DNA from: Lophius americanus
Lineage: Eukaryota; Chordata; Actinopteri; Lophiiformes; Lophiidae
Direction of reading: 5' to 3'
Length of the DNA stretch: 64,000 bases
Assembly (NCBI GenBank): GCA_037951165.1
Contig: JBBDHG010000061.1
Location: forward strand, 8,367,001-8,431,000
This document shows positions 20,926 through 33,059 of the stretch, piece after piece. Positions within the stretch are counted from its first letter, which is position 1, and the number at the start of each line of letters is the position of its first letter. Made by a program: the position numbers and the translations under genes. Below the pieces are notes generated by a model. The model saw only the letters and a program-made list of their open reading frames with translations, ran no database searches and was not told the DNA's origin.

Positions 20926-22699
20926 TACAGATTGTTTCTCTTAATGTGTTACTGGCTTTTGTAGCGAGCGTTTGTTCTGAAATTGATGGAGATCTTTTCT
21001 TAATTTGTAGCATGCGCATGTTTCCAATTTGATTTCTGCAGTGCGTTTGACCCTGTCGGCCATCGTACAATAGAGATATGCTCACATACTCTAACTTTGT
21101 ATCCTCTGTGGTGTACTATTATGTACTAACCCATCAGGCTTAGTAGGAATAACGTAACCCTTTGCCTGATTAGCTGAAACCCTTAAACATAAATCGGGAA
21201 ACAGCAGGTTTGCATAGTATATATGGCATAAGATTCAATATTTGATTTAAATAGTCAGAATTCAACGATATTAATAATGCAAACCTTGAAACAAGAGGAT
21301 CTGTAGAGAGCAGCAAGATTTTACTCATATTTTGCAATTTCTTGATTAAAATTGAGATCCACCAGTACACTTCAAATGGAATTAACTGTGTACTTTGTAG
21401 AGGAGGTCTCAGTTTAGAATGGACTGATCTTTCCAGAACAGGAATAAGAAACAAAATTTGAAAATAACCCTGGTATTGATAACTGTAGACATGACTACAG
21501 CAGTGGAAAATTTTATCTTGCTCATTAATGTTTCTCGACTAAGAAATATTTCACCAGCATTAAACTAGAATAGGTGAAATGTATCACCAATCATCATCCA
21601 AATCCAGATGCTCCCTATTGTGATGAGAAATGATTTGTCTTTTGCAAGGGAATGAGTATAGGGAAATATTTCAATAAGAAATTTGTAAATCATATACTTC
21701 CTGACAGATTATACTGTAACATAAAACTTTATCAGCAATGAACGATGATTTTCATGATCATGTAAGTACAGGAGTCCATGCAGTTTCATTACATGATTCA
21801 TTTTCTTCTCTCATATGAGCTGAGTGGTAAAACACAGGCAGCTATAATGATTGTTGAATCATCACCGACAAATAGAGCATTAAATGTCAAAAAAAATATT
21901 ATTAACAATGTAAATATCACCAAACACATTGAATCGAGAGGAAATGTGATCCAGCTATATGCATGAGCAAATGTTGTCTCTGTCTGTGCCCTTCAGCTAT
22001 TACGCATTAATATAGTAATAAATGAGACATACAAAAGTTGAACTATTTGAAATTATGCCTGTAGTAGCATGTTGAAAATGATCAAATTTCTTGATATATT
22101 CTTAGACCATGGTCCACCTTTACAATGACAGGGCAGAATGTGAACCGTTACAGTCATTATTAATTCACTGCAATTAATGATTCAAAAGAATAATCAAGGA
22201 TTTTACTTCTCTCATCCAGAGGTGGTAAAAGAAAGGTTATGAGTAATTGTGTTTTGCTATCTTTGTATTATTATTATTACTATTAGCAATTGTAGTCATT
22301 AACACTCATCTATGTTGCACTGTTTGCCTGTCTGTGAGGAACAACATGTAATTCATATGTATACTGTGTATGTGGTTGAATGACAAGGAAAGCAAAGTTG
22401 AGTTGAGTTGAAGAAAGCACAATATTCTCAGATTTCTATAAGAGATAGTGTGGAGTGAAATTATACAGTAGAATGAAATGAAAAAAAGGCAAAATAATTT
22501 ACAAGTACCTAATTTTGAGTAAATATGCTTAGTTACTGCGGACCACTTCTCGGACATGCCAACTAAGAACATTTTAGATTTCTTAAAAGGGAAAAAAAAG
22601 CTTTTGTATGAAATATCCTTGATATTATTGATTATAACGTTTTTTTCAAATTATTTCTATTATTTTACAGCTATGGTCTCCTACCAGTCGCTGACGCAG
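20926..22699. other. Intergenic, no gene recognised
   Basis: AT-rich sequence. Minus-strand exons of the LIM-repeat gene could lie here, since that gene lacks an N-terminus, but none could be supported. A minus-strand frame at 20885-21085 starting MSIS is noted and not accepted. Confidence 0.5.
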
Positions 22700-23045
22700 A
22701 GTCTGACACTTACTTTTGTAACCGGAAATATTGACATTTTATTCTGAAGAGGCGGTCACCTAACTTCAGACTTCGTTGCAGTGTTTATGGCTAGCGATGT
22801 AGCAGTTTCATGCTAGTGTAGTAAACGTACGCTTAATGTTGGATGAATCCGCCTGGTTTAAATGCCCTGTAAGCGAAATATATGTAGCTGTGACTGGAGA
22901 TAAGCAATTAAACTTTATTAAGTATTTAAGCGTAAGTTTGTCTCAAAACCACAAGGCACAGTAACGATAACAGTAGTTTTTTCAGCAATTGACGCTACGT
23001 TGGTCGGTGTGCTCTCTCTCCGACGGCTCCCCGAGACCAGTAAGT
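22700..23045 (+). promoter_or_regulatory. Possible promoter and non-coding first exon
   Basis: An ETS-type site (ACCGGAAAT near 22720) and a small CpG-richer patch (CTCTCCGACGGCTCCCCGAG near 23015) are followed by a donor (GAGACCA|GTAAGTG near 23040). A plausible acceptor (AAATCCCAG, ending near 25850) sits just before the start codon of the transposase-derived ORF at 25855. Together they could make a two-exon transcript. Speculative. Confidence 0.25.
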
Positions 23046-23215
23046 GTCTTCATGCACGTAATCCGACTACCATCTCCGAAACCTCCTTGTTACGCCACTA
23101 AAATTGTCCCACCGTTAAAAGATCATGTCGGATGAGCAAAACCATTGTTTTTGAACCCGTTTAACAAAGTCCAGACGAAAAACAACACATTAAGTACCTG
23201 GCGGGGTATAACAAG

Positions 23216-24215
23216 GGCATAGTAACTAAGTGCATTTATTTTAGTACTTAAGTACACGTTTGATGTACTTCTACTTTATTTATTCCATTTTATGCTACTT
23301 TGTAATTCTACTCCACTTGATCTCAGAGGGGAAATATTGTACTTAATAATCCATTACATTTGTCCGACAGCTGTAGTTATAACTACATCCTACCTGTACA
23401 GTGAAAATGTCCATCCGTATTAATTTTGAATTCATGGGAAAACTAAATAATGTGTATTTTTGTATTTTGAAAATGTTATTTATCAGGATAAATAAAATAA
23501 CAATAATGAATCATTTCAGATAATCTGTAAAATGCTTCAAAGAGGAAGAAGAGGCTGACTATTTAGATGGTTCTCACTGGACAGTGACGCTACAAACAGG
23601 CTATGATAAACTCGTACACCGCCCTCCAGAATTTTTGGCTCCCTTCTAAAAAAATTAGATGCAAAAAATGTATTTATTGTCTATGCCCATGACTGTTATC
23701 TCAGATTATTCAAAAAAAACCCTAACAAAGTAACAAAATAAAACAAAAAAAAGTTTTTATTCATTCATGTGATGTAGTATATGAGTTTTTTCTTTGTACT
23801 ATATCTTTTCTTCTGACCGTTTCTAAGCTGCTGTCATGGTCAGGTTACTCTTGGAGAAGGAATTATAATCTCACCTATTTTTAGATAAATTATTTAATTC
23901 GAAAACAATTGTTAAAATAGCGTCAACGAGGCACTTTTTATATATATAGTGATATTAGTAGGCTGAGGTTATTTATAGAATAAATTAAGTGGTAACACAG
24001 GGCTACACATTAATGCAGCAGTAATATTAATGTAATGACATCCTTTTTAATAGTGATACTCTGAGAGTGACTTTTTTACTGCACAATGAGAATATTTACC
24101 TAGATAGTTTAATTATATTTTGCTGAAATTACTTTCAGACTTTTACTTAAGTACAATTTTGAACGCAGGACCTTATATTGAAGTATAAGTACTTAACTGT
24201 AAGGGTAACTAGTGT
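23216..24215. repeat. Dispersed repeat, about 1 kb (family D, copy 1)
   Basis: Shares order and wording with 43333-43990: AAGTAC-rich ends, 'TATGCTACTTTGTAATTCTA CTCCACT' matching 'TATACTTCCACTCCACT', 'GGGAAATATTGTACT', 'GACAGCTGTAGTTA' matching 'GACAACTGTAGTTA', and 'AGTGAAAA'. The right end carries TTTTACTTAAGTACAATTTT. Start and end both carry TTAAGTAC-type sequence, suggesting terminal inverted repeats of a non-autonomous DNA transposon. No ORF. Confidence 0.65.
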
Positions 24216-25840
24216 AGAAAACAGGGAAAACAATCTTTTTATTTTAATATATATAAAATTAAAATATTTAAATCGTATATCTATAGCCATAATTCACTAG
24301 CGCAATCGTTAAAATCATCCTTGGTTGGATTGCAGGTGCATTTTTACAATTGTTGTCTTTGAGATAATGTTATGTCATAGACCTTGTAGTAAAACTGTGT
24401 TGACATGTCAAAGAATGTTTTTGACGTTAAGATTGTGGCTGATCCTGGATAGACTATCTACGCAAATTTTCAAGAGCAGCATTTTTAAACAATTTTTTCC
24501 AGGGCTATCAAGCTTTTGAAGTATGCAAATAAGGTTACCACATCTAAAAATGTATTTCAAAACATACTCTCCCTTTCTCTCCCAAAGCATGCACATATAC
24601 AACACATTAAATGGTTGTTGAAAGTGAGTTATTATCAGTGGGAAATCTGAGCCATTATGCACACAGCTTTACTATTCTACTGTAGATTGCTGAGATGCAA
24701 AAATGGAGCTCCTACCCCACAGCCCCCAGTCATTCTCTGTATTAGTTCTTGATGCAAATTACGCTATAAATACTGAGTTTTGACAAATATGTTGTCTTGA
24801 ATGGTAGCAGAATGACCATGGCACTACTTGAAACTTGCAGTTGACCACACTTCATCATCAGTTGTTCTTGAGAATAAAACAGTCTGTGCCCTTGCTGGCT
24901 TGGGACGGATGAATAGTCATCAGGTGTTTTGTAAGCCTGTTTAGTGCCATGAAGGCAAAGGGCATTATGGAGTCCTGGTAAAAATGTACACCGTTCAACA
25001 GGTAGCTGTCACCATGCTGTCCTTTATTTGTCTTGCTGCTGGCATCTTGCTTGCTACTAAGCTACAACAAGAAGACTAAGTCAATGGCTTGGACTCCGAC
25101 TCATCTGACTCCGGAGCCTTTTTTTTCATAAATGCTAGTCTTTATGCCTCATGCAACGTTCTTGTAATGCATCAAACATCAATAATAGTATGAGTCATAT
25201 GCTTACCATATGCTGACTGACATAGCAAATTGTTAACCTAAGTACGTTTGACATAAGGAAAAGGGCATGTGTTACAAAATTAGGGTGAGACAGGGCAGGC
25301 AGCGATGTGCATTTGCATATTTCCTGTTTTTCGAGATGTCCAATTAATTCTTTCTCAGCCATATCCGAATATTTCTTTCACACCAACCCTGATGAACCCA
25401 GATGGCAATCAAGCATGACAGGATTAGAGGTTCATAGAAAATTAGGACATTTTGGAATTTCCAGATTTATGATAAAAAGTTATGTCCGTTGGTTCATCTG
25501 TATAAGAGGATCTACAGCAGTGTTTGGTCTCTTATTAGATTTTTGACCCCATGAAGTTTGATATCAGCAATAGAATTTATCCCTTGAGTTTCATTGACAC
25601 TATCCTTTAATTTGCTAATCACAACCCAAGGCTACATGTCTCGTTGTATGCAGGGCACATGAACATTGGATGCAGGTTTGAGAGCATTTTTACTGCAAAC
25701 AATAACAGTCAAGAACAAGAACAGTCACCTTGTAAAGAAAATGTGTCTTAGTGAAAGGAAATTATGTTATGCCTCATAGCAGTCATCAAAAAGTCTAGAC
25801 AGATATGCATAAAGTCTATTCATTGCCTGTTTTTCCTGTG
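24216..25840. other. Intergenic, no gene recognised
   Basis: AT-rich, only short domain-free open frames. It could be an intron of a transcript carrying the 25855 ORF, if the candidate first exon near 23040 is real. Confidence 0.5.
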
Positions 25841-25854
25841 AAATCCCAGGAAAA

Positions 25855-27147
25855 ATGCCATCCAGAAATCACCTTGACAAAATTGGGAGGAAGAAGAAGA
25901 AGAAATGGCCTGAGGATGCCATGGAACGTGCACTGATTGAAGTGAAGTCTGGACAGTGTACTGTGAGACAGGCTGCCAAGGAGTTTGGTGTCCCTAAATC
26001 CTCACTGGGGGACAGAGTCAGTGGGCGAGTGGCACCCGGAAGTCGCAGTGGGCCAGCTCAGCTCATAACGTCTGCCGATGAAGAGCTTCTGGTGGAGTTC
26101 TCTTTGTACATGACGAAGCATGGATTTCCCATGACCAAACAACAGCTGGTGTCTTTTGCTTCATCAATTTACAAGCGTCAACATCGAAGGGTGGCATTTT
26201 CTAAACTAGGCCAGACTTGGTGGCTCAATTTTAGAAAACGACAAGAAAAGAACATTAAAATTCAGCCAGTGGACAACGTTGTCCGTGGAAGGACGGTGTG
26301 TGTAAGGAAGGAAGCAGTTGATCAGTTTTTTCATTTACTGAGCACTGTCATGGACACTCATGAGCTCAAAGACAAACCTCATCAAATCTTCAACTGCAAT
26401 GAGACAGGCTTTCAGCTAGGCAGAAAGAGGGTGACTCTACCCAAATATGCCAGTCTGGGCTACAAGCCAATGCTCAACCTGAGGGACCACATATCCATCC
26501 TGGCATGCTTTAGCGCAGCTGGAGAGGACTTACCCCCATTTATTATCTACTCAAAGGCCTATCCAGGAGGAGTATGTTATAAGACTCAAGGGCCTCCAAA
26601 TGCCTTCTATGGATGGTCAGATTCGGGGTGTCTCACCTCTGATCTGTTCATGAAATGGTTCCTCAAACACTTTCTCCTGCATGTGTCAAAGCACCGTCCA
26701 CTATTGTTGATTTTTGATGGACATAAGTATCCTGTGAACCTTGAGGTGGTCGAGGCAGCTCGCAAGGAGGACGTCATCCTAATGTGCCTTCCACCTCATT
26801 GCTCTCACATCTTGCAGCCACTTGATGCAGGGCTCTTCGTCCTTCTGAAGCGGCGTTTTACAGAAATTATCGGTGATGGTTGTGCCAATGATACTCACTT
26901 TGCAGTCAGCAAAAAAGAGTTTTCAGGTATATTTAAAGAGACATACCAGGTTGTGAAGGAAGAGGAGGGTGTCAGGATCGTAAAGAAAGGTTTCCAGAAA
27001 TGTGGCATATACCCTTTAAATCATTTTGCCATCAGTGAGGGCTATTTACTGCCATCACACTCCATGGGCCCAGCAGATGGACCATCTTTGTCGACATCAC
27101 CGCAGGGGATGCACGGTGTGGGAGACGCTGTTGGACCCTCCTCATAA
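25855..27147 (+). CDS. Pogo/Tigger-type transposase-derived protein with altered catalytic site
   Basis: One uninterrupted 430-residue frame. Residues about 15-58 are a psq-type helix-turn-helix (ERALIEVKSGQCTVRQAAKE, then FGVPKSSLGDRV). About 75-150 resemble a CENP-B-type HTH (FPMTKQQLV ... WWLNFRKR). About 175-370 are a DDE_1 domain. Pogo/Tigger/jerky transposases use three Asp residues. Here the first, normally in DETG, is Asn (CNETGF, N182, codon AAT at 26398-26400). The second (FDGH, D288) and third (LQPLD, D324) are kept. DGHKSH is changed to DGHKYP. Such changes should abolish DNA cleavage while leaving DNA binding possible. An intact frame with a dead active site suggests either domestication or recent inactivation. 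An acceptor-like AAATCCCAG stands just before the ATG. Terminal inverted repeats were not found by eye. Confidence 0.85.
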   Translation: MPSRNHLDKIGRKKKKKWPEDAMERALIEVKSGQCTVRQAAKEFGVPKSSLGDRVSGRVAPGSRSGPAQLITSADEELLVEFSLYMTKHGFPMTKQQLVSFASSIYKRQHRRVAFSKLGQTWWLNFRKRQEKNIKIQPVDNVVRGRTVCVRKEAVDQFFHLLSTVMDTHELKDKPHQIFNCNETGFQLGRKRVTLPKYASLGYKPMLNLRDHISILACFSAAGEDLPPFIIYSKAYPGGVCYKTQGPPNAFYGWSDSGCLTSDLFMKWFLKHFLLHVSKHRPLLLIFDGHKYPVNLEVVEAARKEDVILMCLPPHCSHILQPLDAGLFVLLKRRFTEIIGDGCANDTHFAVSKKEFSGIFKETYQVVKEEEGVRIVKKGFQKCGIYPLNHFAISEGYLLPSHSMGPADGPSLSTSPQGMHGVGDAVGPSS

Positions 27148-28539
27148 GTCTTTACTAACCTGTCAGTAGAGATTGATTAACAAACCTTGAATGATCACCC
27201 ATGTCCTGTTTATGTCAGGATGTCAACTCTTTACTAAGATTGAGTAGTTTCAGTGAAAAAATACTGCACAGCAGAGGCTCCTGAAATGGGTTTCCTGAAG
27301 GAAACTGAAATGTCACAAAAGAATGTTTTAATCACCATTTACTTTATTTACTAAAACGTCTGTATTTATTACTGTGACCTCCTCCTGCTTCTAAAATCAT
27401 TCAAATGAAACATAATGAGAAAGAAGAGATATTCTTCGGGTGAATTGAAACAAATAATACTATGTTCCCGTGTCCATGGAGGAAATTTTTAAAGTCTATT
27501 CAATAAAGTTGACACATGAGCTGTGTTCACACTGCCAGAATGAAATGACTGACTTAACTTAGATTTTTCATTTTTGTCTTGATGTGAATATCTTTGGTTT
27601 ATTTTTATTTTTTTCCTTGTGACCCTAAATTTCTGATCCTTTCGCTCTCATATAGGTGGCTCTAGATTAGATACATACATGCCTAGATACAATGATACCA
27701 TGAACAGTGACAACACAAATTCATACAATAAGCTGTTCACCATCTGCTTGTACAGGCCAGTGCCATCCTCCAGATCAGTGTGTCATCCATACATGCACTA
27801 ATAGCTCAACAGTTTCAGTTTGAATACCATGAGTATTCAGAAATATATTGTTTTGTATTTTTGGTGATGCAGGTGAGTAATTCATAAATGTATCAATACT
27901 TGTCACTTAAGCTGACAGATACAATCTTATTAGTTCTTCAAATACGAGTCAAAATAACCAAATCTGATCTGAGCGAAACACAGAATTGAAAAATGAGGCT
28001 TGGCATGTGAAAACAGCCATAGTAATTTCTACTTGTTCAATTGTGAAACACATTGATAACCAAAATCTAAACTATAAATAAAATATTAGGATAGAAGGGC
28101 AATTATAATTCTTACATGTAAGGCTGCTAGTTCAGTGCATTTGTTAATCCGTTATTACTTTTCTGAAGTATTCTGAGATTACTTGGCCCATTAAAAATTA
28201 ATCATTTGAATATATTGTTTAAAATACTGAAGAGCTATAGGGGAGTGTCTTTTTTGGGAAATGCATAGATGATGTAATCTGATGTATGATCTCAGGTGGT
28301 AAAACAGAATAAAGAAAAAAAATTTGAAACATTTTTTTAGCAGAACTGCATCCAAAAGCATGTTTATTAACCAAAGAGGTGTGTGTGTGTGTGTGTGCTG
28401 GTCTTTTCAAATCAGGTGATGTAATATCAGTGCAATAGGTACAGATACCAAAATAACACTACCACATGAATTAATCATGATATTGTAATTAGTTAATAGA
28501 TGTTTACAGTCTGTTTAGTGTAATGCACCCTATGAACTA
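27148..28539. other. Non-coding, no gene recognised
   Basis: AT-rich sequence downstream of the transposase ORF. AATAAA near 27501 could serve as its poly(A) signal. A short GT microsatellite lies at 28379-28398. Confidence 0.5.
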
Positions 28540-29965
28540 TTTTAAATTGTATTAGTTGGAACTTTGCACAAGATGAACAAGATTTTATTCCCGAAAATGC
28601 CCTGGACCACATATTATCAGAGATCACAGTGCCAAGTTCAGCGTCCCACTCATTCTTAATCTGTAGCAAAGCAGAAGGAACATCTGGGGCTGGGAGATCA
28701 TATAGAAATGATATATGCCGTCCCTTCTATTTTGTCATCGGTTGAAGTTGATCAATTCCAGAAGAGGGTGAGCTTCATGAAACGGGTGTATTTGATTTGA
28801 CAAATTCCCCAATTTGATAATACCTGAAAAAATCAGATTGCCAAACCCTTGATTTTCCAAACGGGAGAATCTGGCATCGATTTTACCAGGCTTGAATATT
28901 TCATTGTTGAATAATGGTGTACAGTGGGATAATGAATTCCAGCTGAAGTACTGCTTTATCTGTTGCCAGATTGTCAGAGTGGATGTAAGTATTGGATTGT
29001 CTCTTTACTGTTTGGGTTTAAGTCTATTTGCGTGACACACCAACGCTTTTAAAGATGATGAATAACATGAGTGTAGTTCCAATTGGCCCCACTGTGTCTC
29101 TGGGTAGAAGGCCCCAGTATGCAATCATTTGCAAGTTAACAGCCCAATAATAACGTTGCAAATGTGGTAGTCCCAAGCATCCCTCCGATCTGTTTCTTTG
29201 AGATTTTTGAAGCCTTGGAGGTTTATTGCCCCATACAAAAGAGCCTATCACTCCATCAATCCGATGAAAAAAGGACCTACGGAGGAAAAAAGGTAAACAT
29301 TGGAAGATATAAAGATCCGGTGGTCCTCTAACTTTTGTTGATAGTACTGAAAAATTGTTCTCGAATAATAGTAATATGTTTAGAGAAATTACAACACCAA
29401 AGTACCTGAACGTTGCAGAGAGGGAACGGCAAATCAGACTGTGTGATATCCCTTGCCAGTTGATTGATGGGAAATAAGTCACTTTTACCTATGTTGAGCT
29501 AATACCCAATTAGCTCAACAGAACTTATCAAAAGTCTGGAGAGTACTTACGATATGAGGAATGGTGGAATGGTACCTGAACGTTGCAGAGAGGGAACGGC
29601 AAATCAGACTGTGTGATATCCCTTGCCAGTTGATCGATGGGAAATAAGTCACTTTTACCTATGTTGAGCTAATACCCAATTAGCTCAACAGAACTTATCA
29701 AAAGTCTGGAGAGTACTTACGATATGAGGAATGGTTTGTTTTGGATCTGATATATAAACCAACAGGTCATCCGCATATAGAGACGCTTTGTGTTCAACAG
29801 ACTCGCCGAAATATTCCCAAATATTGGCTGACACGTGACATGATGATGTCTTTGGGCTCCCTGTGCCTTATTTGGCATAGCTAAAACTGGCAAAGAACTC
29901 TCAGCAAAACATAAGCACATGATATCATTTACTTCTGTGATAGCACGTCGGAGAAAACTCTAATT
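28540..29965 (-). mobile_element. L1-type LINE, ORF2 3' half, inactive
   Basis: On the minus strand, pieces in order include ADDLLVYISDPKQTIPHI (RT catalytic ADD region, near 29745), then FRYFGVVIS, LPFFLRRSFFHRIDGVIGSF, VWGNKPPRL and GLPHLQRYYWAVNLQMIAYW (29100-29420), then a C-terminal region to about 28560. This order and wording match the post-RT part of L1-clade ORF2. Stops, frame changes and an internal 170-bp tandem duplication (29404-29735) show it is dead. Confidence 0.8.
29404..29735. repeat. 170-bp tandem duplication inside the L1 remnant
   Basis: The segment starting ACCTGAACGTTGCAGAGAGG at 29404 restarts at 29574. The two copies (about 162 bp of identity) differ visibly at one base (GATTGATGGG versus GATCGATGGG). 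Each copy carries GTTGAGCTAAT/ATTAGCTCAAC, an 11-bp inverted repeat with a 5-nt spacer. Confidence 0.95.
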
Positions 29966-30275
29966 CTGGAAGAATCCACTTCCCCCATTGTCAGCTTCAT
30001 GGCTGGGTGATACAATGTTGTTTCTGGATCTTGAGAAGATCAAATTCTCCATACCGTACTCCACAGACAAAATTTTACAGCCACTGGCGGTCTCTGTTCA
30101 CCTGTGATAAGAGTCTGTCCTCCCTCTCTCCGGACTGAGGACACGCTCTAGATGGACTCTCTGCTTTGGCAGGACAGAAAAGGATTCACGGAGAGCGACG
30201 ATCCACGCAGATATGCGTTAAAAGTTCCTTAGGTACCACCAACTTTTTATTTATGATTTTATATATGCATATCCA

Positions 30276-30312
<37 letters not shown>

Positions 30313-30405
30313 ACTGATTATTAATACTTATTTTTATTTATTTTATTTCTGTTTCATTTATTTATTTATTTATCTATTTTTTATTTATTTACTTTTTATT
30401 TTCCC
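30276..30405. repeat. (ATT)n and (TTTA)n low-complexity tract
   Basis: ATT triplets (30279-30310) followed by TTTATTTA-type repeats. An (AATA)n patch at 30528-30550 is on the far side of a short unique stretch. Confidence 0.85.
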
Positions 30406-30790
30406 CTGGGTTGGTTGACCAAATGTTTGGGTCATGGGGTTTCTGTGAAAAGTTTGAAATGTCAGTTTCACATGGAAAAGACTTTTTATGTAACAATATT
30501 TGAAAAAAGCCAATAAAATATGTTTTAAATAAATAAATAAATAATAATAAAAAATATTCCTCAACCTTAAAGGTGTTGGCTGAAGCCACTCCAAGATGAT
30601 CAGTGCAGAAACACTGAGATTCCTCTGAACTTCGATAAGGAGAGAGTTTTCACAAAATGAGAGAATACCACCCTCTTAACAAGAAATTGATCAAATTCTT
30701 TAAAAAAATTTGATCAATTCCTTATGGGATTGTATTTTATCCCATTTTATTGTACACTTTCACCACATTCCTTTTTTCTATTTCTTTGAT

Positions 30791-31048
30791 AAGAAAGAAA
30801 GAAAGAAAGAAAGAATCCTTTATTAGTCACATAGTCATACAGTACAACATAGTGAAATTACTTCTCTGCATTTGACCCATCCCTGATGGAGCAGTGGGCA
30901 GCCCCTCGTGGAGCGCCCGGGGAGCTAAGGATTCAGGGTCTTGCTCAAGGACCCTACGACAAGTAGACCCTGGTGGGATTCGAACCGGCTACCTTCCGAT
31001 CTTCTGATTGAGAGACGGCCGCTCTACCCACTTAGCCACAGCCGCCCC
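30791..31048 (-). mobile_element. tRNA-derived SINE, family B (copy 2)
   Basis: Nearly identical to 18260-18516. The minus-strand head has A box GGCTAAGTGGGTAGAGC and B box GGTTCGAATCC. The 3' end is GTGACTAATAAAGGATTCTT with a clean (CTTT)n tail (plus-strand AAAG repeats 30791-30814). The 5' end carries a short duplication of CAGCCGCCCC (to 31058). No U1 sequence is attached, unlike copy 1. Confidence 0.92.
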
Positions 31049-31058
31049 AGCCGCCCCA

Positions 31059-32625
31059 GCTATGAAGCTTTAACATCAAACAGAAAAATCTAATTAAAAG
31101 CGTTGCAACTTCAGGATTACTGATATTTTCAGGGGATTCTTTAAGTTTTTCATGCTCAAGTCGCTGTGGAGTGCATGCGATTTATAATTTCATCATATTT
31201 CATTCTATTTTACTGCTTTGTATGTCTAATCTGCTCCCTGTTGTTATTACATAATGTTGCTGAGTGGATGTATTAGTTATAGTCCTGCCAGGAAACTACA
31301 GACGACAAATAGCCGAGGCTGACTGGTACAAAGATTATATTTATGTTTAATATTGTTCATGTTCCCTCACAAATGAGTAAACGAATAAATGTTAGTGCAG
31401 TCTAACACGTCCTTGACACACATCAGCAGATAATTGAAATAAAGGAATGCAAGAAAGCGTTGGAAAATATTTTGAGGATGCACCTTAATAGCTTAATTTA
31501 CATTTTCATGTCTTGTTTGATTTCCTCCTGTGATTTCCGGACCTGATTGTCATCAGTCGTTGATGAGGTCCACACCCAGATGGTTTGACGCACCAGCTTT
31601 CTGTCGGCATCTAAAACACACACACACATACACTTTTATTACTGGGTAACATAAACCAAACCTAATTCAAGCTCCCTAATACGGGAGTATTCAAGTTTAA
31701 AACCATGCCTTTGTGGTATATTTTATCTGTATTCTCTTACGGTTTTGACCTAAATTTTAATCTCAGAAGATGAGATGGATCAGGTAAAATCCATTAGGCA
31801 AAAAAAAGAAAACAATCCTGAATGTGCATCGAAACTCCATGTTAGACAAACAAAAATATCCTCTCCTGCCTTTTGCCATGTTCTCACCTTGTGTGGGTCA
31901 GCTGTGTCTGCACTCTCAATACACAGAGACGTCAAACCTCACCTGGAAGCAGGCAGGTAGAGGTAATTGCAAGCAGGTAGGTGGAGTTACTAAAAACTGG
32001 GCACCCTCCCTTGTGTGTCATATTCCACCCCCCTTTAAGTGTAATATTTGCATTCCACTGTGTAAGTTGAGGGTTAGACCACAATGCAAAGCATCTATGG
32101 AGTAACCGAAAGGTACTTCTCACTCAAATAACTTCATTTTTCTAACATTTGTAACATTCCAGAGTTGTTTCTTACCCAGGTTTTGACATTAATTATATAC
32201 TTTGTTCTCCCCGCTCTTGCAACAACAGTACATAATTTAATCCCATAATTTAGTTTTTAGTTGTGTTTTTGAAGGACTTTAGCCTTTAGCCTTGTGTGGT
32301 ATACATACCACACAGGGAATGTGAACAGAAAGGTAACCCTGTAGGTCATTGATTTTGATTCCTAAGAAGCACGTATATGTAATTTTAGTGTAAGGCCAAA
32401 TAAAAAAAATGCACTTACATTTAAGCTGATAATAAGAACAAAGACAGACCTTATCTTAAATCACTTTGAATTTCACACACTTATCGTAAAGAAACTTCCA
32501 TCCAATGTTTGACCAATGAATCGATAATTCATTTGGATTCATACCTCAACAGTTACATCAGGTAATAAGAGATCAATTCCAGTCTTTATGGTTCCACTCC
32601 ATTCCAACACCCACTAAATATAGGA
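31059..32625. other. Intergenic, no gene recognised
   Basis: AT-rich, only short open frames without domains. Confidence 0.55.
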
Positions 32626-33035
32626 TTCAAGAATCAAAGTATTTATTGTGATATGCACAGTAAAGACTAAATGAAACCGAAATTCTTACTTCAGCTACAT
32701 GTACCTTCATCCAGGTGACCCAGCTGAGGCATGTCATACCCCTGCTTGAGTGCAGATGCTTAACTAGCTATCTTTTTCAGCCATCTTGATGCTTTCTGTA
32801 CTGTAACAGCGGTATAGCAAATAGGTCTTGACTTCTTCATTCCTTCGGTATCCAATGAAATGTTGTGAAATTTTGTTCTCTTCCTTTGACCCATCCCGGA
32901 CGAGCAGTGGGCAGCCCTTCATGGCGAACTGGGGTTCCGTATCTTGCTCATCTTGACTTTAGGGGCCTGGAATCAAACCACCAATCTCTCGATTAACGGA
33001 TGACTACTCTTTTTTGCTGCCTAACCGCTCTTTGA
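32626..33035 (-). mobile_element. Old diverged SINE related to family B
   Basis: TTTGACCCATCCCGGACGAG and CAGTGGGCAGCCCTTCATGG (32886-32926) match the body of the family B SINE. CGTATCTTGCTCATCTTGAC and a tRNA-like end (GGGGCCTGGAATCAAACCAC) recall family A. Diverged; boundaries uncertain. Confidence 0.55.
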
Positions 33036-33059
33036 TGCCTAGTGACACATCCTCTGCAG

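Noticed and set aside
20885..21085. Minus-strand frame starting MSIS as the missing N-terminus of the LIM gene
   Set aside because: Only a four-residue resemblance to ZNF185, no convincing donor in phase, and an overlapping alternative frame (MADRVKRTAEIKLE) is equally plausible.
31000..31048. tRNA gene on the minus strand
   Set aside because: A and B boxes are those of a SINE head; the sequence runs into the SINE body, lacks a mature tRNA acceptor stem, and recurs at 18450-18516.
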